Assembly: GCA_958496175.1 (NCBI GenBank)
Contig: OY292275.1
Location: forward strand, 1,364,001 to 1,428,000
Length of the DNA stretch: 64,000 bases
From: Sisyra terminalis
Taxonomy: Eukaryota > Arthropoda > Insecta > Neuroptera > Sisyridae
Direction: 5' to 3'
Numbering within the stretch: position 1 is the stretch's first letter; every line of letters starts with the position of its first letter. This document shows, in pieces, positions 36,629-49,551 of the stretch. Under the pieces are notes generated by a model. The model did not search any database and had not been told where the DNA came from. It saw only the letters and a list, made by a program, of their open reading frames with translations. Position numbers and translations under genes: made by a program.

Positions 36629-38223
36629 TGGGGTCAGTCCAATTCAGTCGGTCCAGCACTGGTCGCTAGATTATTTTTTTTAATTCGGATTTTTAGTTTT
36701 CCAGTGGTGGCCATATTAGTTTTACTAGGCACAGACATTTTTGCATTTTTAAGGGTTTGCGGAAACTTGATTATCTCAGGCCCTATTTGTCCTATCAAAA
36801 TAAAACTTAAAGCAGTGGATTTATGAAAGAATAAACTATAAAATTGTAACAAGATATTTTCACCTAAATTCAATTCTTAGGGGTGAAATTACAGCCTAAA
36901 TTTTTAACTCTCATTTGTAAAAACTCTAATTTTCACGGAAAGATTGTGAAGGAAGGGAAAGAGTCTAAAGGTTAAAACTTTTTTTACAAACAATTAGGTA
37001 CTAGTTCTATTCACATACAAAATTTGAAGTCTGAGACTTTAAGCCTTTTTAAAATAAAAAATAACAAAAATTGGAAATTTTCAAAATTTGCAATTTTCTC
37101 AGCGCAATATCTCTGGTGGGGGAGCAGATAAAAATCTGAAATATCACCTCATTATAGTACTGTATGATAGTATTATGCACCCAAAATTTGGAGTTTGAGA
37201 TTTAACTAGGAGCAGAGGTATTGCAAGCACAAAATGTCAAAATAATGCATACTTCAGTAAGTGAATATAATGTATTTAAACATTTAAAATGTGACATATA
37301 CTTGGCACAAAAGAGCATTTTACACAAAACAACATATATTCTGGGCTAACTGTTATTCCTATCTTAAATTTTAAACATATACTTCTTTCTGAAAGCTAAT
37401 AACGGTAATAATTGTATGTAATGGTAATAAAGCTAATAATTTGGGTACGTACATAAATTATTAGCTTTTAGAAAGAAGTATATTATTTTAAAATTAAGAT
37501 ATGAATAACAGTTAGCCCAAAGTATATGTTGTTTTGTGTAAAATGCCCTTTTTGCCAAGTATATGTCACATATTAAATGATTAAATACATTATAGTCACC
37601 TACTAAAGTATGCATTATTTTGACATTTTCTGCTTGCAATACCTCTGCTCCTAGTCAAATCTCAAACTCCAAATTTTAGGAGCATAATACTATCATCCAG
37701 TACTATAATGGGGTGATATTTCAGATTTTTATCTGGTCCCCCATCAGAGATATTGAGCTCAGAAAATTGCAAATTTTGAAAATTTCCAAAGTTTGTTATT
37801 TTTTATTTTAAAAAGGCTTAAAGTCTCAGACTTAAAATTTTGTTTTTGAATACAACTAGTACCTAATTGATTGTTTGTAAAAAAAGTTTTAACGTGTAGA
37901 CTCTTTCCCTTCCTTCACAATCTTTCCGTGAAATTTGGAGTTTTTACAAATGAGAGCTAAAAATTTAGGCTGAAATTTCACCCCTTAGAATTACATTTAG
38001 CTAAAAATATTTAATACAACCTTATAGTTTATATTTTTATAAACACACTGCTTTTAGTTTCGTTTTGGTAGGACTAATGGGGCCTGAGATAATCAAGTTT
38101 CCGCAAACCCTTAAAAGTGCGAAAATGTCTGCGCCCAGTAAAACTAATATGGCCACCACTGTAAAACTAAAAACAATAAAATTAAAGTAATGATGAATTG
38201 GACCACTTTATTTGGACTGACCC
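36629..38223. mobile_element. Palindromic element F (1.6 kb)
   Basis: Two inverted arms of about 0.78 kb meet near 37415-37425. The termini read GGGTCAGTCCAA inwards from both sides, with TA at or next to each border. It contains no transposase. A half copy lies at 26401-27015. The short frames at 36623-36873 are arm sequence read on both strands. Confidence 0.8.
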
Positions 38224-38225
38224 TA

Positions 38226-40555
38226 AGGGTAGTTAATATAAAGTTTTCTTGTTCGTAAATAAGTTCTGGGGATTTAAAATAAAATATATATTCAATAGAT
38301 TTTTTACCAAACCATTTTTGCTAAAATAATTATTGTTATTACCTTTGTTAAGAAACATCCTTTAATATAAACACTGTAAATATTATCAGGTAAACCAAAG
38401 CTCTAAAAATTTGTCATAAACTTCGAAATGACCAATTTTTAGTTCTTCCCATTGAAGTTAACAAATTTTTATTGAAAGAACATGCCTTAATGGATAAATC
38501 GTTGGAAAAACGAATTAAAACTTATATTGAATTAAGGGAAAAATTAGCTGGTTTAAAGGGGTAGTTTTTCTTTTCTAAGGGTAAGGTTAAAACTAAGCAT
38601 TTACCTTGGCAAACTTGTAAAAATATTATTGTTATTTGTGTAGAAAAACGTCCAAAAATCAACTTTAAAACTCCAAAAAGTCTATTTTTAAAGCCCAGTT
38701 AAGACTATATAAAAGATGGTTTCTTTCTATTTTAATTAACAAATCATTGTTGGCTGAAAATACCTGAAGATTGTTAAAGTCAAATGGTGGCAATTAAAAC
38801 GATAGTTTCCTGGAAAAATTAGGAAAACATTAATAATTACATCAACAGTTTTTAAGCAAATATTTTGCTTTAAAGTCTCAAAAATAAGGTTTTTCAATAT
38901 CAAAATTGAAAAATAAATAAATGATGAATATATAAATGAAATATATAAATAAGTGACGGACAAAAATTGTAATTAGAAAGATATTTCCTTAGAAAAACCA
39001 TACATTGTATTGAGCGAATTTGGCAAAAAATCACTCCATTTATGGAGGGGGTTGATAGTTTTTTCACTAAAACAATGTTTATGATAGTACTTTTTTTTTC
39101 TGAATCGAGAAAAAATCAAAATTTAGCTAATAAATCATTTTAGAAATGTTTTTTTTTGTTACTAGCAAATAATAAGAAGCAATTTTTCCTTTAGAAAAAA
39201 AAATTGTTAATTTTTTTTAGCTATTGTGATAGTTTTAAGCATATTTGAGCAACCTGAGGTCCACCAAAGTTTTATTTTTGCACAGAAAATATGATTTATC
39301 TAAATGCAATTAATATTTTTAATATTTATATGTAAACTAAGCCATATTTCAATAATTGTAATAATAAACAATTAGACCGCAATAATATAAAGTTGCTCAT
39401 AACAGGTTTAATCGACTTAATCGCTATGCACATTTTCTATTCCCAGTTTTAAAATGCAATTAATCTGAGTAGAACAGGTAGCGCCATCTGTAAGCAAATC
39501 GATGAACTCATATCATATACTTATACCACCCAATGTACGGTGACACATTAGTGTACGAATGGTTGCATACAACATATAATTGATATGACACTTATGGTAT
39601 GGCATTTCTGGCTTTTATAACATTTTCTTTGAATAATTTTCCTTTACTGAGTTTTCTTATTTTATAGATTAGTTTCAAGATTTTCAGTGTGGCTTTCGGT
39701 CTAACTATTCAATAACATGAATAGGTGCCCTGCTAATTTTTCCTTGTGTTTTTGATGAAAATGCATCTTAATTGTGAAATATTAGTCCTTTAAATTATTG
39801 CCTATCCTTAATTACAGCTATTTTCTGTCTTTCTGATAAAACTAATATAAAATCGTTACACGATAAAAGTGTTCATCTTCTGAAATTATCTATAAATTAA
39901 GCCATTTTTTGATTTTTTCTTGTAAATGAAAATTCTGGTCAACCAAACCATCTTTCGATGAGCCATCGACCGAAACAAGAAATAATCAAACAGTACAATA
40001 TCTGGGGAATACGGGAAATGTTATAAGACTTCTCATTTGAAAACTTTTGGCAATTATTTTGCTGTAGAATCCCTTTTTTAAACTTCTTCGTATTGAGGCC
40101 ATTTTCCATCCAAAGAATCATTTGGAAGTGACTTTCCTGTTTAAAAAAAAAGGGATTTAAAGGCATTTCAAAAGTTCAAAAAATCTTTTAGAAATTATAA
40201 AAAGATAAGGGCATCTAGAAGCAAAGAAAAAAATAGATTTTCTTGCCTAGCAAGAGGCGGAAAAACTTAGTATTTTTGATCACAAAATCAGTGGTGAAAA
40301 AAACCATTAACGAAGAGCTTTAAGGAGCAATCATTGCTCCTTGTAAGGCAACATCAAGGAGCAAAAGCTCATTGAAAGAATGATGAGAAATTCTTTTTAT
40401 AATTTAACTTGTGAAACATTAAATTTATACAGATTTCAAGCTAAATTGGTGATAGGCTTCACAACTGATTAGTGTGGCTTTAAAAAGCTTTTTCCTTCAT
40501 ACCATTAGGGAAATTTTTCATCCCCCAACTTAGCGATATTATCAAAAGGGGATTA
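38226..40555. other. Intergenic, no gene recognised
   Basis: AT-rich DNA without recognisable coding frames. A G+C-richer stretch at 39475-39610 contains an insect-CTCF-like sequence. Confidence 0.45.
39479..39489 (-). promoter_or_regulatory. Insect CTCF-like site
   Basis: The minus strand reads AGATGGCGCTA, which fits the core AGATGGCGC of the Drosophila CTCF motif as I remember it. A weaker version (AGATGGCACTA) is at 35998-36007, just upstream of the methyltransferase. Confidence 0.3.
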
Positions 40556-40599
40556 AACTGTTTCATATTTCAATTGGAATGGCAATTAAAACACCTGAG

Positions 40600-41260
40600 A
40601 ACCTTCAATCTCAGTATTGAACTTATTCACCGGATACTGAAATTTCCTTGGTTTCTCGATCTAAAAATAAGCAAAGAAAAAGCTTAAAAATCAGGAGCTT
40701 AAAGCTCTCTAGAACCACTTAAAACTTATAGTTACAAATTAATTAATTTCAGATTAAAATTAAAACTTACCTAGATTTTTTTCCTTCTTTGACCTGAAAA
40801 TCAGGAAAAATTTTCAATGGAAATGTGCAAGGATTGACGGCTTTTTGAATAGTGAGACAATCATGGAAGAATTCATAAAAATTGAGGCCAAATTTTAAAT
40901 GAAAACCATTTGTAAACTAAATTTTTAATATCAATAACTTGACTTCAATCTCAGTATTGAACTTCTTCACCGATTACTAAATTTTATTAGATTTCTCGAC
41001 CTAAAAATAAGCAAAGAAAAAGCTTAAAAATCAGGAGCTTAAAGCTCTCTAGAACCACTTAAAATTTATAGTCACAAACCATAATTTAAAGTTTTAAAAT
41101 AACTTCTAATTAAAATTTAAACTTACCGTGTTTTTTCTTTTTCTTTGACCTGAAACTCAGGAAAAATTTTCCAAGGAAATGTGCAAGGATTGAAGGCTTT
41201 TTGAATAGTGAGACAATCATGGAACAATCCATCAAAATTGAGCCAAATTTCAAACATGAA
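40600..41260. repeat. Repeat M, two direct units of about 340 bp
   Basis: Both units carry TCAATCTCAGTATTGAACTT, then AATAAGCAAAGAAAAAGCTT, CTCTCTAGAACCACTTAAAA and CAAGGATTGA with TTTTTGAATAGTGAGACAAT. Non-coding. Confidence 0.75.
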
Positions 41261-44100
41261 AACCAAATTTTTAATATCAATAACTTGGAAAAATCTTTTG
41301 GCTCGTGATTTGATGAAAGTTTATAGTTTCATAAAATCGATCCAATTGTTGCGGTGAATTCAATACTGTGTTTAATGTTCTCAGAGGGGTGCGCAACAAT
41401 GCGATCCGAATGATCCACAAGAATAAGAACACGTCAAGTATGAATGCACAAAACATTTTAATATAAACTTAAAAATCGTACAACAATATGAAAAATTAGA
41501 GACTATTATACACATATGTATGTTAGTTTTTTTTTTTTTTTGTTCATTTTTTTTAATTTTTCTTTACAACGGGATGGAAAATTCCGTTCTCACTATTTAG
41601 TATATATAATAAATATATTTATATAGAGGTAAACCCTTCTACTATTCATTTTACAATATATAAATATTTTAAATTATTTAATTATATATGTATGAAATAC
41701 ATTAGATAGAGAATAGAAGGATATACATTTTTCGAAACAATTTAACACAGATAGTGACAGACATTTATATAACAATATTTATTATTTTTAATAGGCCTAT
41801 GACATTTATATATATATTTATATATTATTTTCCTGTCGTCTCTTTTTGTTGGCCTCAGGTGGTAATCTTCCCAATATTACCATTAGAGATAATTAAAACT
41901 GATTCTATTTTTATTTTTTTTTTTGTTAATTTTTCATTTTTTTTAAATTTTAATACCATCGATATACACATTTAAAATGTAGCATAATGAACTGTAAAAC
42001 TGTTACATCAAAAACTTTTTTATTTTACGTTAAAATGTAAATTGGGGACGTGGACAAGGAGGTGGGGGAGGGGGGGGCGATGGATCGGGGGATAGATTAA
42101 CACATATCATTATTATTATGTACTATTTTTTTTAAAAAAATATTTTTAACGACAGTTTTAGTTCCATCTAGAATTTAAGAGTAGTTACTTTACAAAAGGG
42201 GAAAAAAACTTTAAACTTATTTGATCACATTCTTTTTTTGGGCATTTTCCCTACTTATTTAAAAACGCACCATTTAAACACCAAAAAAATATATAAAAAC
42301 GCTTTTTTTTTATACATATACAATAATATAATCTTTTTTTCTTAATTATTATATTTAATTGGGGCATTTATTGATTCATTGTCATAATTATCATATTTTT
42401 TTTTTTAGTTAGAAAATGTGCCAATTATAACCCTGGGAAACCTTAACGGTTTTTTCATTGGGTTTGTAACTTGATGGTTCGTTGAATATAATTTTTTATT
42501 GCTTACGAGAAACATTGCTTTGGTAAAACTATGACAATCCATCATTTGCGGGGGGGAGGAGGAGGAGGTAAAGCGCCTGATGGCAAAATACACAAATATT
42601 TGACTATTTTTCTGCGTTTGAAATGTTGACGATAACGTTTTGTAGGGGGGTAATGGTGGATTTTATACATCTATATCGTTATATATTATTTTAAAAACTA
42701 AATGTTTAAGGGTTGAATAATTTTTAACTATATTATGTTCATGTAAATGTTATACAAATAGGACTATAGTTAATTTATTCTACGCTCAATTTTTCTATGG
42801 ATAGGCTACGCCAAAAATATCAATCGATATCTATTTGGGTCAAACTAACGCCAATCGAAAATGACTATTTTTTTTTCTTTAAAATGACTTTGAAATACAC
42901 ACATAGAAAGATAACAATGATAACAACTCTACAATTAGTTATATTTAATAGAGGGGGATGGGGAACAGGAGGGGTTGGGAAAAAAAAAGTTTTATAAATA
43001 GAAATTTAGGAAAAATTAATTAACAATTAAAACGACAGGTAAGCGTAATTTCAAAGTCAAAGACGTGAGCTTTGATTTGTATGCAATCGAAAATTCAACT
43101 TTTAAACTCTTTTCAAAGATGATTTCCGAGAAAAAATCAAACAATTAAGTGTTAAAATTAAATTTGACAGTTAGATTGTTTCAATTTTTGATTTCGAGCG
43201 AAAATTCAAATTTCATAATTGCCCCATAACTAACTTCATATTATTGGTTTGGGTATTTCCGTTTGGAGAAAAAAACAAAGAACCTAAATAACAATTTTAG
43301 TTCGTAAAACAAAGATGAAAAATTCATTTCCACCAAGTGGATGCCTAACTTCAGTTTGGTAATTATTAATTTTAACGTTGGCTCCAAATTCAATTTCAAT
43401 AATCGATGTTCAAAAAAAAAATTTGATTTTTTCACTGTTGAACTTTCCAATAATTAAATGATATTTGAATTAATAATCAAAAATTTCGGTTGATTTCTTG
43501 CACACAAATCATAGTCTCAGTTAAAACACATAATATTTACGATACACACTTGGTATATATATAATAAGTATTGTAATAATTAAAATACGCATTAATAAGA
43601 AACGTTTAAAAATATAGAATATCATAAAGATTGGTATACAATTATTAAATCATATTTATTATATACAATCATTTTTATATTTATGTAATAAGATAAAATG
43701 CAAATACATACAAGCGAGTATATAAAATAATTGTTAATTATATATGTATCTATTAATCATGTACATTTTTGTAGCGACGCGCTGATGAGTGCTCTTGACA
43801 GAGGGTGTAATGATCGATAGATCAACTACGATCATCGTATTTCCGGTTGGTTTCATATCGATTGCTACTCATACAACCCGCATTTCCAGTGGTAAAGTCT
43901 GTTACCCGTTCTGGAGGAAGGCAAAAATAATTATCCTTAATTTAAATATTTATAGTGGGAGAGATTCAACGTTATTGTTTTTCTCGTGGATCATTTCAAC
44001 TAAATTTACACTCCAAAACGAAGAATTGGTATTGAAGGACATTATCTATACTTCTGCTTTAATTCCAAATTCCTCAATAAATGTACTGCTTTATTTTCTT
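41261..44100. other. Apparently single-copy noncoding region with G-rich tracts
   Basis: No match to the repeat families elsewhere in the window. It contains G runs on the plus strand at 42060-42110, 42549-42568, 42644-42650 and 42952-42988, and many T runs. The 106-codon frame at 43789-44109 opens with GTG rather than ATG. A G+C-richer block at 43774-43925 is preceded by an acceptor-like CATTTTTGTAG but no gene could be assigned. The region may be UTR or regulatory DNA. Confidence 0.4.
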
Positions 44101-46500
44101 AATGGTTAAAAACTTAGTTTAAAAGTATATTTTTTAGGTCAAGTAAAAGTTGGAAACAAGTTCCAGAGATTTCCAATGATTGAAAATTTGATCGATAATC
44201 AATAAATTAAAATCGTAGAAGATTTTGGGTTTCCTGAAAGAATTTATCACAACAAAAAGATCCATTCAAAAGAATCGAGGCAAAGATTCAATGTTTACGG
44301 GTATTATTGACTTTTTATCATTAACAAATCTTTGAATTATTAAAAAAAATATATTTTTAGACAAACCTTATTGCCTTTATTAACTTAATTCAGACTTTTT
44401 CTAGCACATTATTCCAAATCAAGCAAATGAAATCAATAGGATTGGATGCCAATCGTCATTCAGGGATTAAACCTTTAAAATGTGATCAAATTTAGTGCAA
44501 CTTGTCTTTAAATGATCCTTAAACTTAAAGTCCTAAGAAAACCACAAAAATCTTCCCATAAAAGTAAATTTTAAGTCCATATTCCAAGTAATTTTTTGAG
44601 GTATAAACATCAAAAAAAAAGTTTCGACTCAGGGCTTAAAATTTAAATAAACTGTCATTAATTGAGGGAAAATATTTGTCTTTAGATAAGAGAAAGGTAT
44701 ATAGAGGATTTTGGGACAAGATTTATCGAGATTTAGATCAAAAATTGTGGATTATTCTTGTACGTGGATCGACAGATCTTAGTGGCGGAGGCTTTGATTT
44801 GATTTGCTTTATTGGAATAAAAAACATGTAAAACGTGGTTGTTTTGGAAAAATCTCTTAATATCATTGATGCATAATATCCAGGGATTATTTTAAAATAA
44901 TTTGTATAACAATTTGTCCAAAATTGAGCTTTTAATTCCAAACCAAGCAAATATAATTCATTGAATGGATGTCAATCGCCATTTCGGATTATAGCTTCGA
45001 AACTTGATAAAATTGAATGCGATATGTCTTCAAATGATCCTAAAACTTAAAACCTTCAGAGAAATACAATAATTTTTCCAAGATAGTAAATTTTAATTCC
45101 TTTTACCAAACAATTTTTTGAGAGGTAAAACGTCAAAAAAGAGTCCCGACTCATTGCTCAAAATTAAAAGAAACTATCGTTAATTGGGGAGAAAAGTTTG
45201 TATTTAAGTGAGACAAAGATCTATAGATCATTTTGGAACAAGATTTATCAAGATTTAAAGCCAAAATGGTGGTTTATTATTGTATGGCGATTAACAGGTC
45301 TTATTGGTGGAGGCTATGATTTTATTTGAAAACCTCTTAATTAAATTATTGATTATTATCCAGGAATTATTTAAATTAGTTTTTACAACGATTTGTCCAA
45401 AATTGAGGCTTTAGTTCCAAATTAAGCAAATATAATCCCTTGATGAGAATGTGATGATCATTTAGGGATTATACCTTCATAATTTGATAAAACTTACTGC
45501 AATTAGTCCTCAGATGATCCTATAACTTTAAATCTTCAGAAAAATACAATAATCTTCCAAAGTAGTAAATTTTAATTTCTTTTTCCAAGCAATTTTTTGA
45601 GGTTTAAAACGTCAAAAAAGAGTCCCGACTCATTGCTCAAAATTAAAGTAAACTACTCATAATTAGGGAGAAAAAATTGTATTTGAGTGAGACAAAAATC
45701 TATAGATCATTTGGGACAAGACTTATCAAGATTTAAAGCTAATAAGGTGGTTTATTATTGTATGTCGATTAACAGGTCTTAGTGGTGGAGGTTTTGAGTC
45801 GATTTGCTTTATTGGATTAAAAATAATATTAAAAATAATTGTTTTGGGAAAATATTTTAATTTCATTGATGCTAAATATCCAGAGATCATTTTAAGAAAA
45901 TTTGTACTACGATTCGTTCAAAATTGAGCCTTTAATTCCAAATTAAGTGATTATAATCCATTGATGAGAATGCGATCATCATTCAGGGATTATATCTTCA
46001 TAATTCTATGGTTGTTTTCGAAAAATCTTTTAATTTCATTGTTGTAAATATCCAGAGATCATATTAAGATAATTTGTGCTACAATTTGTCCAAAATTGAG
46101 CATGTAATTTTGCAAAACGATTGAACATAGAAAATTTCATATCATATTCCCAGAGATATCTAATTTGAGTTGTTTTATCTTTGAATTATATAAAAAAAAA
46201 CGATTTAAATTTCATATTTAAAGTTTTCATCCAATCGTTAATACTTCAAAGGAAAATTGATAATAATTAGTTTCCTTAGGTTTTAAATTTTGATTGTTTG
46301 TTTTAGGAAAAAGGTGGTGGTTTTGGAAAAATCTCTTCATCTTATTGATGCCAAATATTAAGAGATCACCTGGAGATAATTTTTATCGAAATTCATCTTA
46401 AATTGAGGCTGTAATTTTGGATGCTATTTGGACATACTTTTCCCTTTGGAATCTTATCGTATCTTGTGGCTAAGGTAAAAATTTGGGATTTTAGATTTTG
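44101..46500. repeat. Tandem array of repeat H, block 1
   Basis: About four degenerate units of 475-530 bp. Each has, in order, a CTTCAGAAAAATACAATAAT block, TTTTTTGAGG with an AACGTCAAAAAAGAGTC block, TCTATAGATCATTTTGG, GGTCTTAGTGGTGGAGG and ATCCAGAGATCATTTTAAG. No coding frame. Confidence 0.8.
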
Positions 46501-48240
46501 ATTTTCTAGCGTTGAATCTTTACGATTTTCATTCAATGTTCGATGCAATACATTCAATGAAAACTATGTTACAATGTCAATTTTTTGTGAATTATCAATT
46601 GAAGAACACTATTTACATATTATGGAGCTTAATATGAAATAATTTCCTCTCGAATAATATTTGAGGAAAAGAGATTTTTCCAGTCACTCAATTCTCCCAT
46701 GTTTTTCATCGAAAGTTTAGTGTATAAATGTTGATGAATAAAAACGTGGTTGTTTTTGGAAAATTCTTCTTTTTGGACGCCAAATATTCAAAGATTGTTT
46801 TCAGATAAATTGCATTAAAATGCTTCAGAAATTGGAGGCTGTATGTGGAATATATTGAAATAATTCTCTCAATAGGAAACCTAAACATCAAATCCTTTGA
46901 ATTTTTCGAAATTTTGAAGGATAAACATTCTGACAACCTTTTAAACTTGTAATTTCCTTCTAAAGAAAAATTTTTTTCTAGAAAACTTATAAATTTTTTA
47001 ATAACTTAAAAATTGATATTAATTGAAAGATTTATCATTGTTTTCAATGCCAAATTCTTCATTTTCAAGCGAATACTGATAAATTCACAAAAAACGATCC
47101 AATTCAAAAAACCATTTCGCAAGTCTCTCATTCGATTTGTTTCATTTTCGTTCTACTGTTCATTTTAGCGAAATTATTCTCTTTTTAAATAATTTTAAAA
47201 TTAATCTAAGTAGATATTTTCATATACATATATATATGTTATTTTTGTTTATGTGCAGAGTTTTCGAAGGCATTTCAACGGACTCCCGAAAATCAAATCA
47301 ATGTACACAAAAACATTGCCGGATTTAAGATCCATCGAATAAGTAAAAGAAAAACCAAAGCCGAGTCCGCCGAAACTAATAAAACATAAGTAATAGAAAT
47401 GACTTGTAAAAATATTTTTCAATTATCGTGGTTAGTATTTTATAATTTTTGTTTCTTAAGCTCCTTTTTACAGTGTTTCTAAACAAACTTCTGGTCATTT
47501 TTTTTTGTGTTATTTATTTTTTAGTTCAAATGGTAAAAAAATAATCGTTTGCAATCTTGCAATGTTGCATCGTTCTATTGATATGGACCGGACCAAGAAT
47601 GAGATTTGTATTTAGATTTTGTCATATCAAAGGAGTACAGTGTAATAAAAATAAAACGGATATTTTCCAGTGGTTGCACCACGTGTTGGTTCTTTTCTCT
47701 ACTGTACACGTGGAATTGTATCGTTTATATAATATTTTAAATATATATTAATACATTTTCCTTATAAACCGATGAAAAAATATATCACACACGTACAATT
47801 ATATCGGTGGAGGGATTATTCTATCTATCGTTCTATCTAAAGGGGGATTTAATTGGTTAGATATTCCATTAAAATTATTGCATATTTGTCCAAAAAGAAA
47901 AACAATTTAATACATGTAATGCTGTGTTTAACACTTGACAACATTGACAGAGAATAGTTTTTAAAGACATTGATTTATTTACATACATTTTGATTCGTTT
48001 TTTTATCGATTAGCTGTCGGATTATTATTTAGCAATTGCAAATAATATCAGCTAAACATAAAAAGCGAAACTTGCAGGTGCAACAGACGAATTTTTCTTG
48101 TTTGCAATTGTCTATGTTTGGTCTTAACGTACCACTTTACTAGAAATAGAAAGTGGAATAAATTGCAATCTGTTGTTGTTATCCTTCGATGTTTGATTTG
48201 GCGAGAACAAGATGCCAGAAAAATTAAGTTAAGTGGTATT
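46501..48240. other. AT-rich, partly single-copy region, no gene seen
   Basis: Weak H-like sequence to about 46900, then apparently unique DNA. 47130-47345 and 47550-47730 have less extreme composition but only short frames without domains. Confidence 0.4.
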
Positions 48241-48434
48241 TAACTTAGTTCTTATGGCGTTGCTTGTTGCCAACGTGGGGTTGGGGGAATTTAAGCAAAT
48301 CAAACCATACAAATCGGAGACAAAGGGCTTGGCGTAACCGGTCACGTTCACGGACGTTAATTGTTACAACATCCAAACTGTAAATCAAAAGAGTTAAGAT
48401 CAAAAAACGACACCAAACATTCAACCGAAAATAA

Positions 48435-48641
48435 CTGAAAAGCCCATCAATTTGCCGTCCGTGCACGTGGGAACACCGACGAAACTTCGTCTACGTGGCA
48501 CACTGGCCCCGTGGAAATGTGATCATTACGGCCGAATGGGTCATCCGCAACCACGCAAATCGTATCCCCCGTAAACGAGTTCCGTCGGTGTTGAATCAAA
48601 AATTTTCATCGGCAACCGCAAAACTGGCCATTCCGGTTTGA
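48435..48641 (+). other. Candidate coding exon without an ATG
   Basis: A 68-codon open frame ending in TGA at 48639-48641. It begins after a TAA and contains no Met. Third positions are strongly G/C (for example AAC TTC GTC TAC GTG), like the tubulin gene and unlike surrounding DNA. It includes the segment FVYVAHWPRGNVIITAEWVI. No family recognised. A 10-bp inverted repeat AACACCGACG (48472-48481 with 48583-48592) overlaps it, which could also explain the composition as structured noncoding DNA. Confidence 0.3.
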
Positions 48642-48999
48642 TTTTATCGATCAAATTGGGACTTGAACAACAAAACGTCACTTGTAGAGCACCATTTTAT
48701 AAATCATTTAGCACCATTGGTGTGCACCCACAAATTTTTCATCAAATTGTTACAAAAAACATACAATCAAAAGCACAATTTCTAATTGCCAATTTTGTAA
48801 ATGAGAAAAATTCACATCCAATTCATCTATAGCGAGGCTGTATGTGTCTACATTGATGGAATTGGATTTTCCGGCTGATGAACCGCGGAAAACGGTCGCA
48901 TTTTTAAATTGACACTGCACAAATGAAACGACAACTTTCATCTTTTCACTGGCCCAATGTAAATATAAACGCGCACAAAAAGAAAAACATGCGACCAAT

Positions 49000-49551
49000 T
49001 TTCCAAACCGGAAAATCCAGCGCGTGCACATTACGCCCGATTAATTTTAGAGTTTTACAAACGGGGGAAAATCAATAGAATTTCGATGCCCAATTTTAAA
49101 AGTAAAACCAAAAAAAAAACACGTTATTTGCCAATTGGTAAATTTAAAAGCTTCGATCACTTTCGATTTGTCTTGAAAGTTTGTGTGAAAAAACTTTCAA
49201 GGTAAATCAATTAGCGGTACAAGCTTGGGGTTACATTTTTTTTTCGGTCATTCGATAAACGTAATTCAATAAAATCGTGGAAGTGCGCCATTTTTTGAGG
49301 GTGTCGAGGAAAATTTTTGAGGAAACCCTCGATTTACACGGCATACAATTTGCCCGGTCTACGACTGAAACATTGAAACCGCATTGGTACATTTCCGGGG
49401 AGCCAATATGACGTGTAAATCGAGGGTTGTCCGTATCGAAAAGTGTTGAAGAAAGAAAAAGAGTTATTTAGGAAAATTTTTCTAGGATGTATTAGAAAAA
49501 ATTTGCTTAAACTCAACCTAATTGTGAATATTTTATGACGAAAATCTTATC
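49000..49551. repeat. Repeat I, copy 4 (552-bp duplicate of 23283-23833)
   Basis: Almost base-for-base identical to the segment 25.7 kb to the left, with a few substitutions, including those that remove the ATG of the short minus-strand frame. The CCCTCGATTTACACG hairpin is preserved. The sharp ends of similarity suggest a recent copying event. Confidence 0.85.

Noticed and set aside
43783..43810. CTGATGA sequence suggesting another hammerhead
   Set aside because: It is not followed by a pairing stem II and GAAA, and there is no matching stem I partner.
43789..44109. 106-codon frame near a G+C-richer block
   Set aside because: It begins at GTG, not ATG, and the second half is AT-driven. The only support is an acceptor-like site, so no gene was called.
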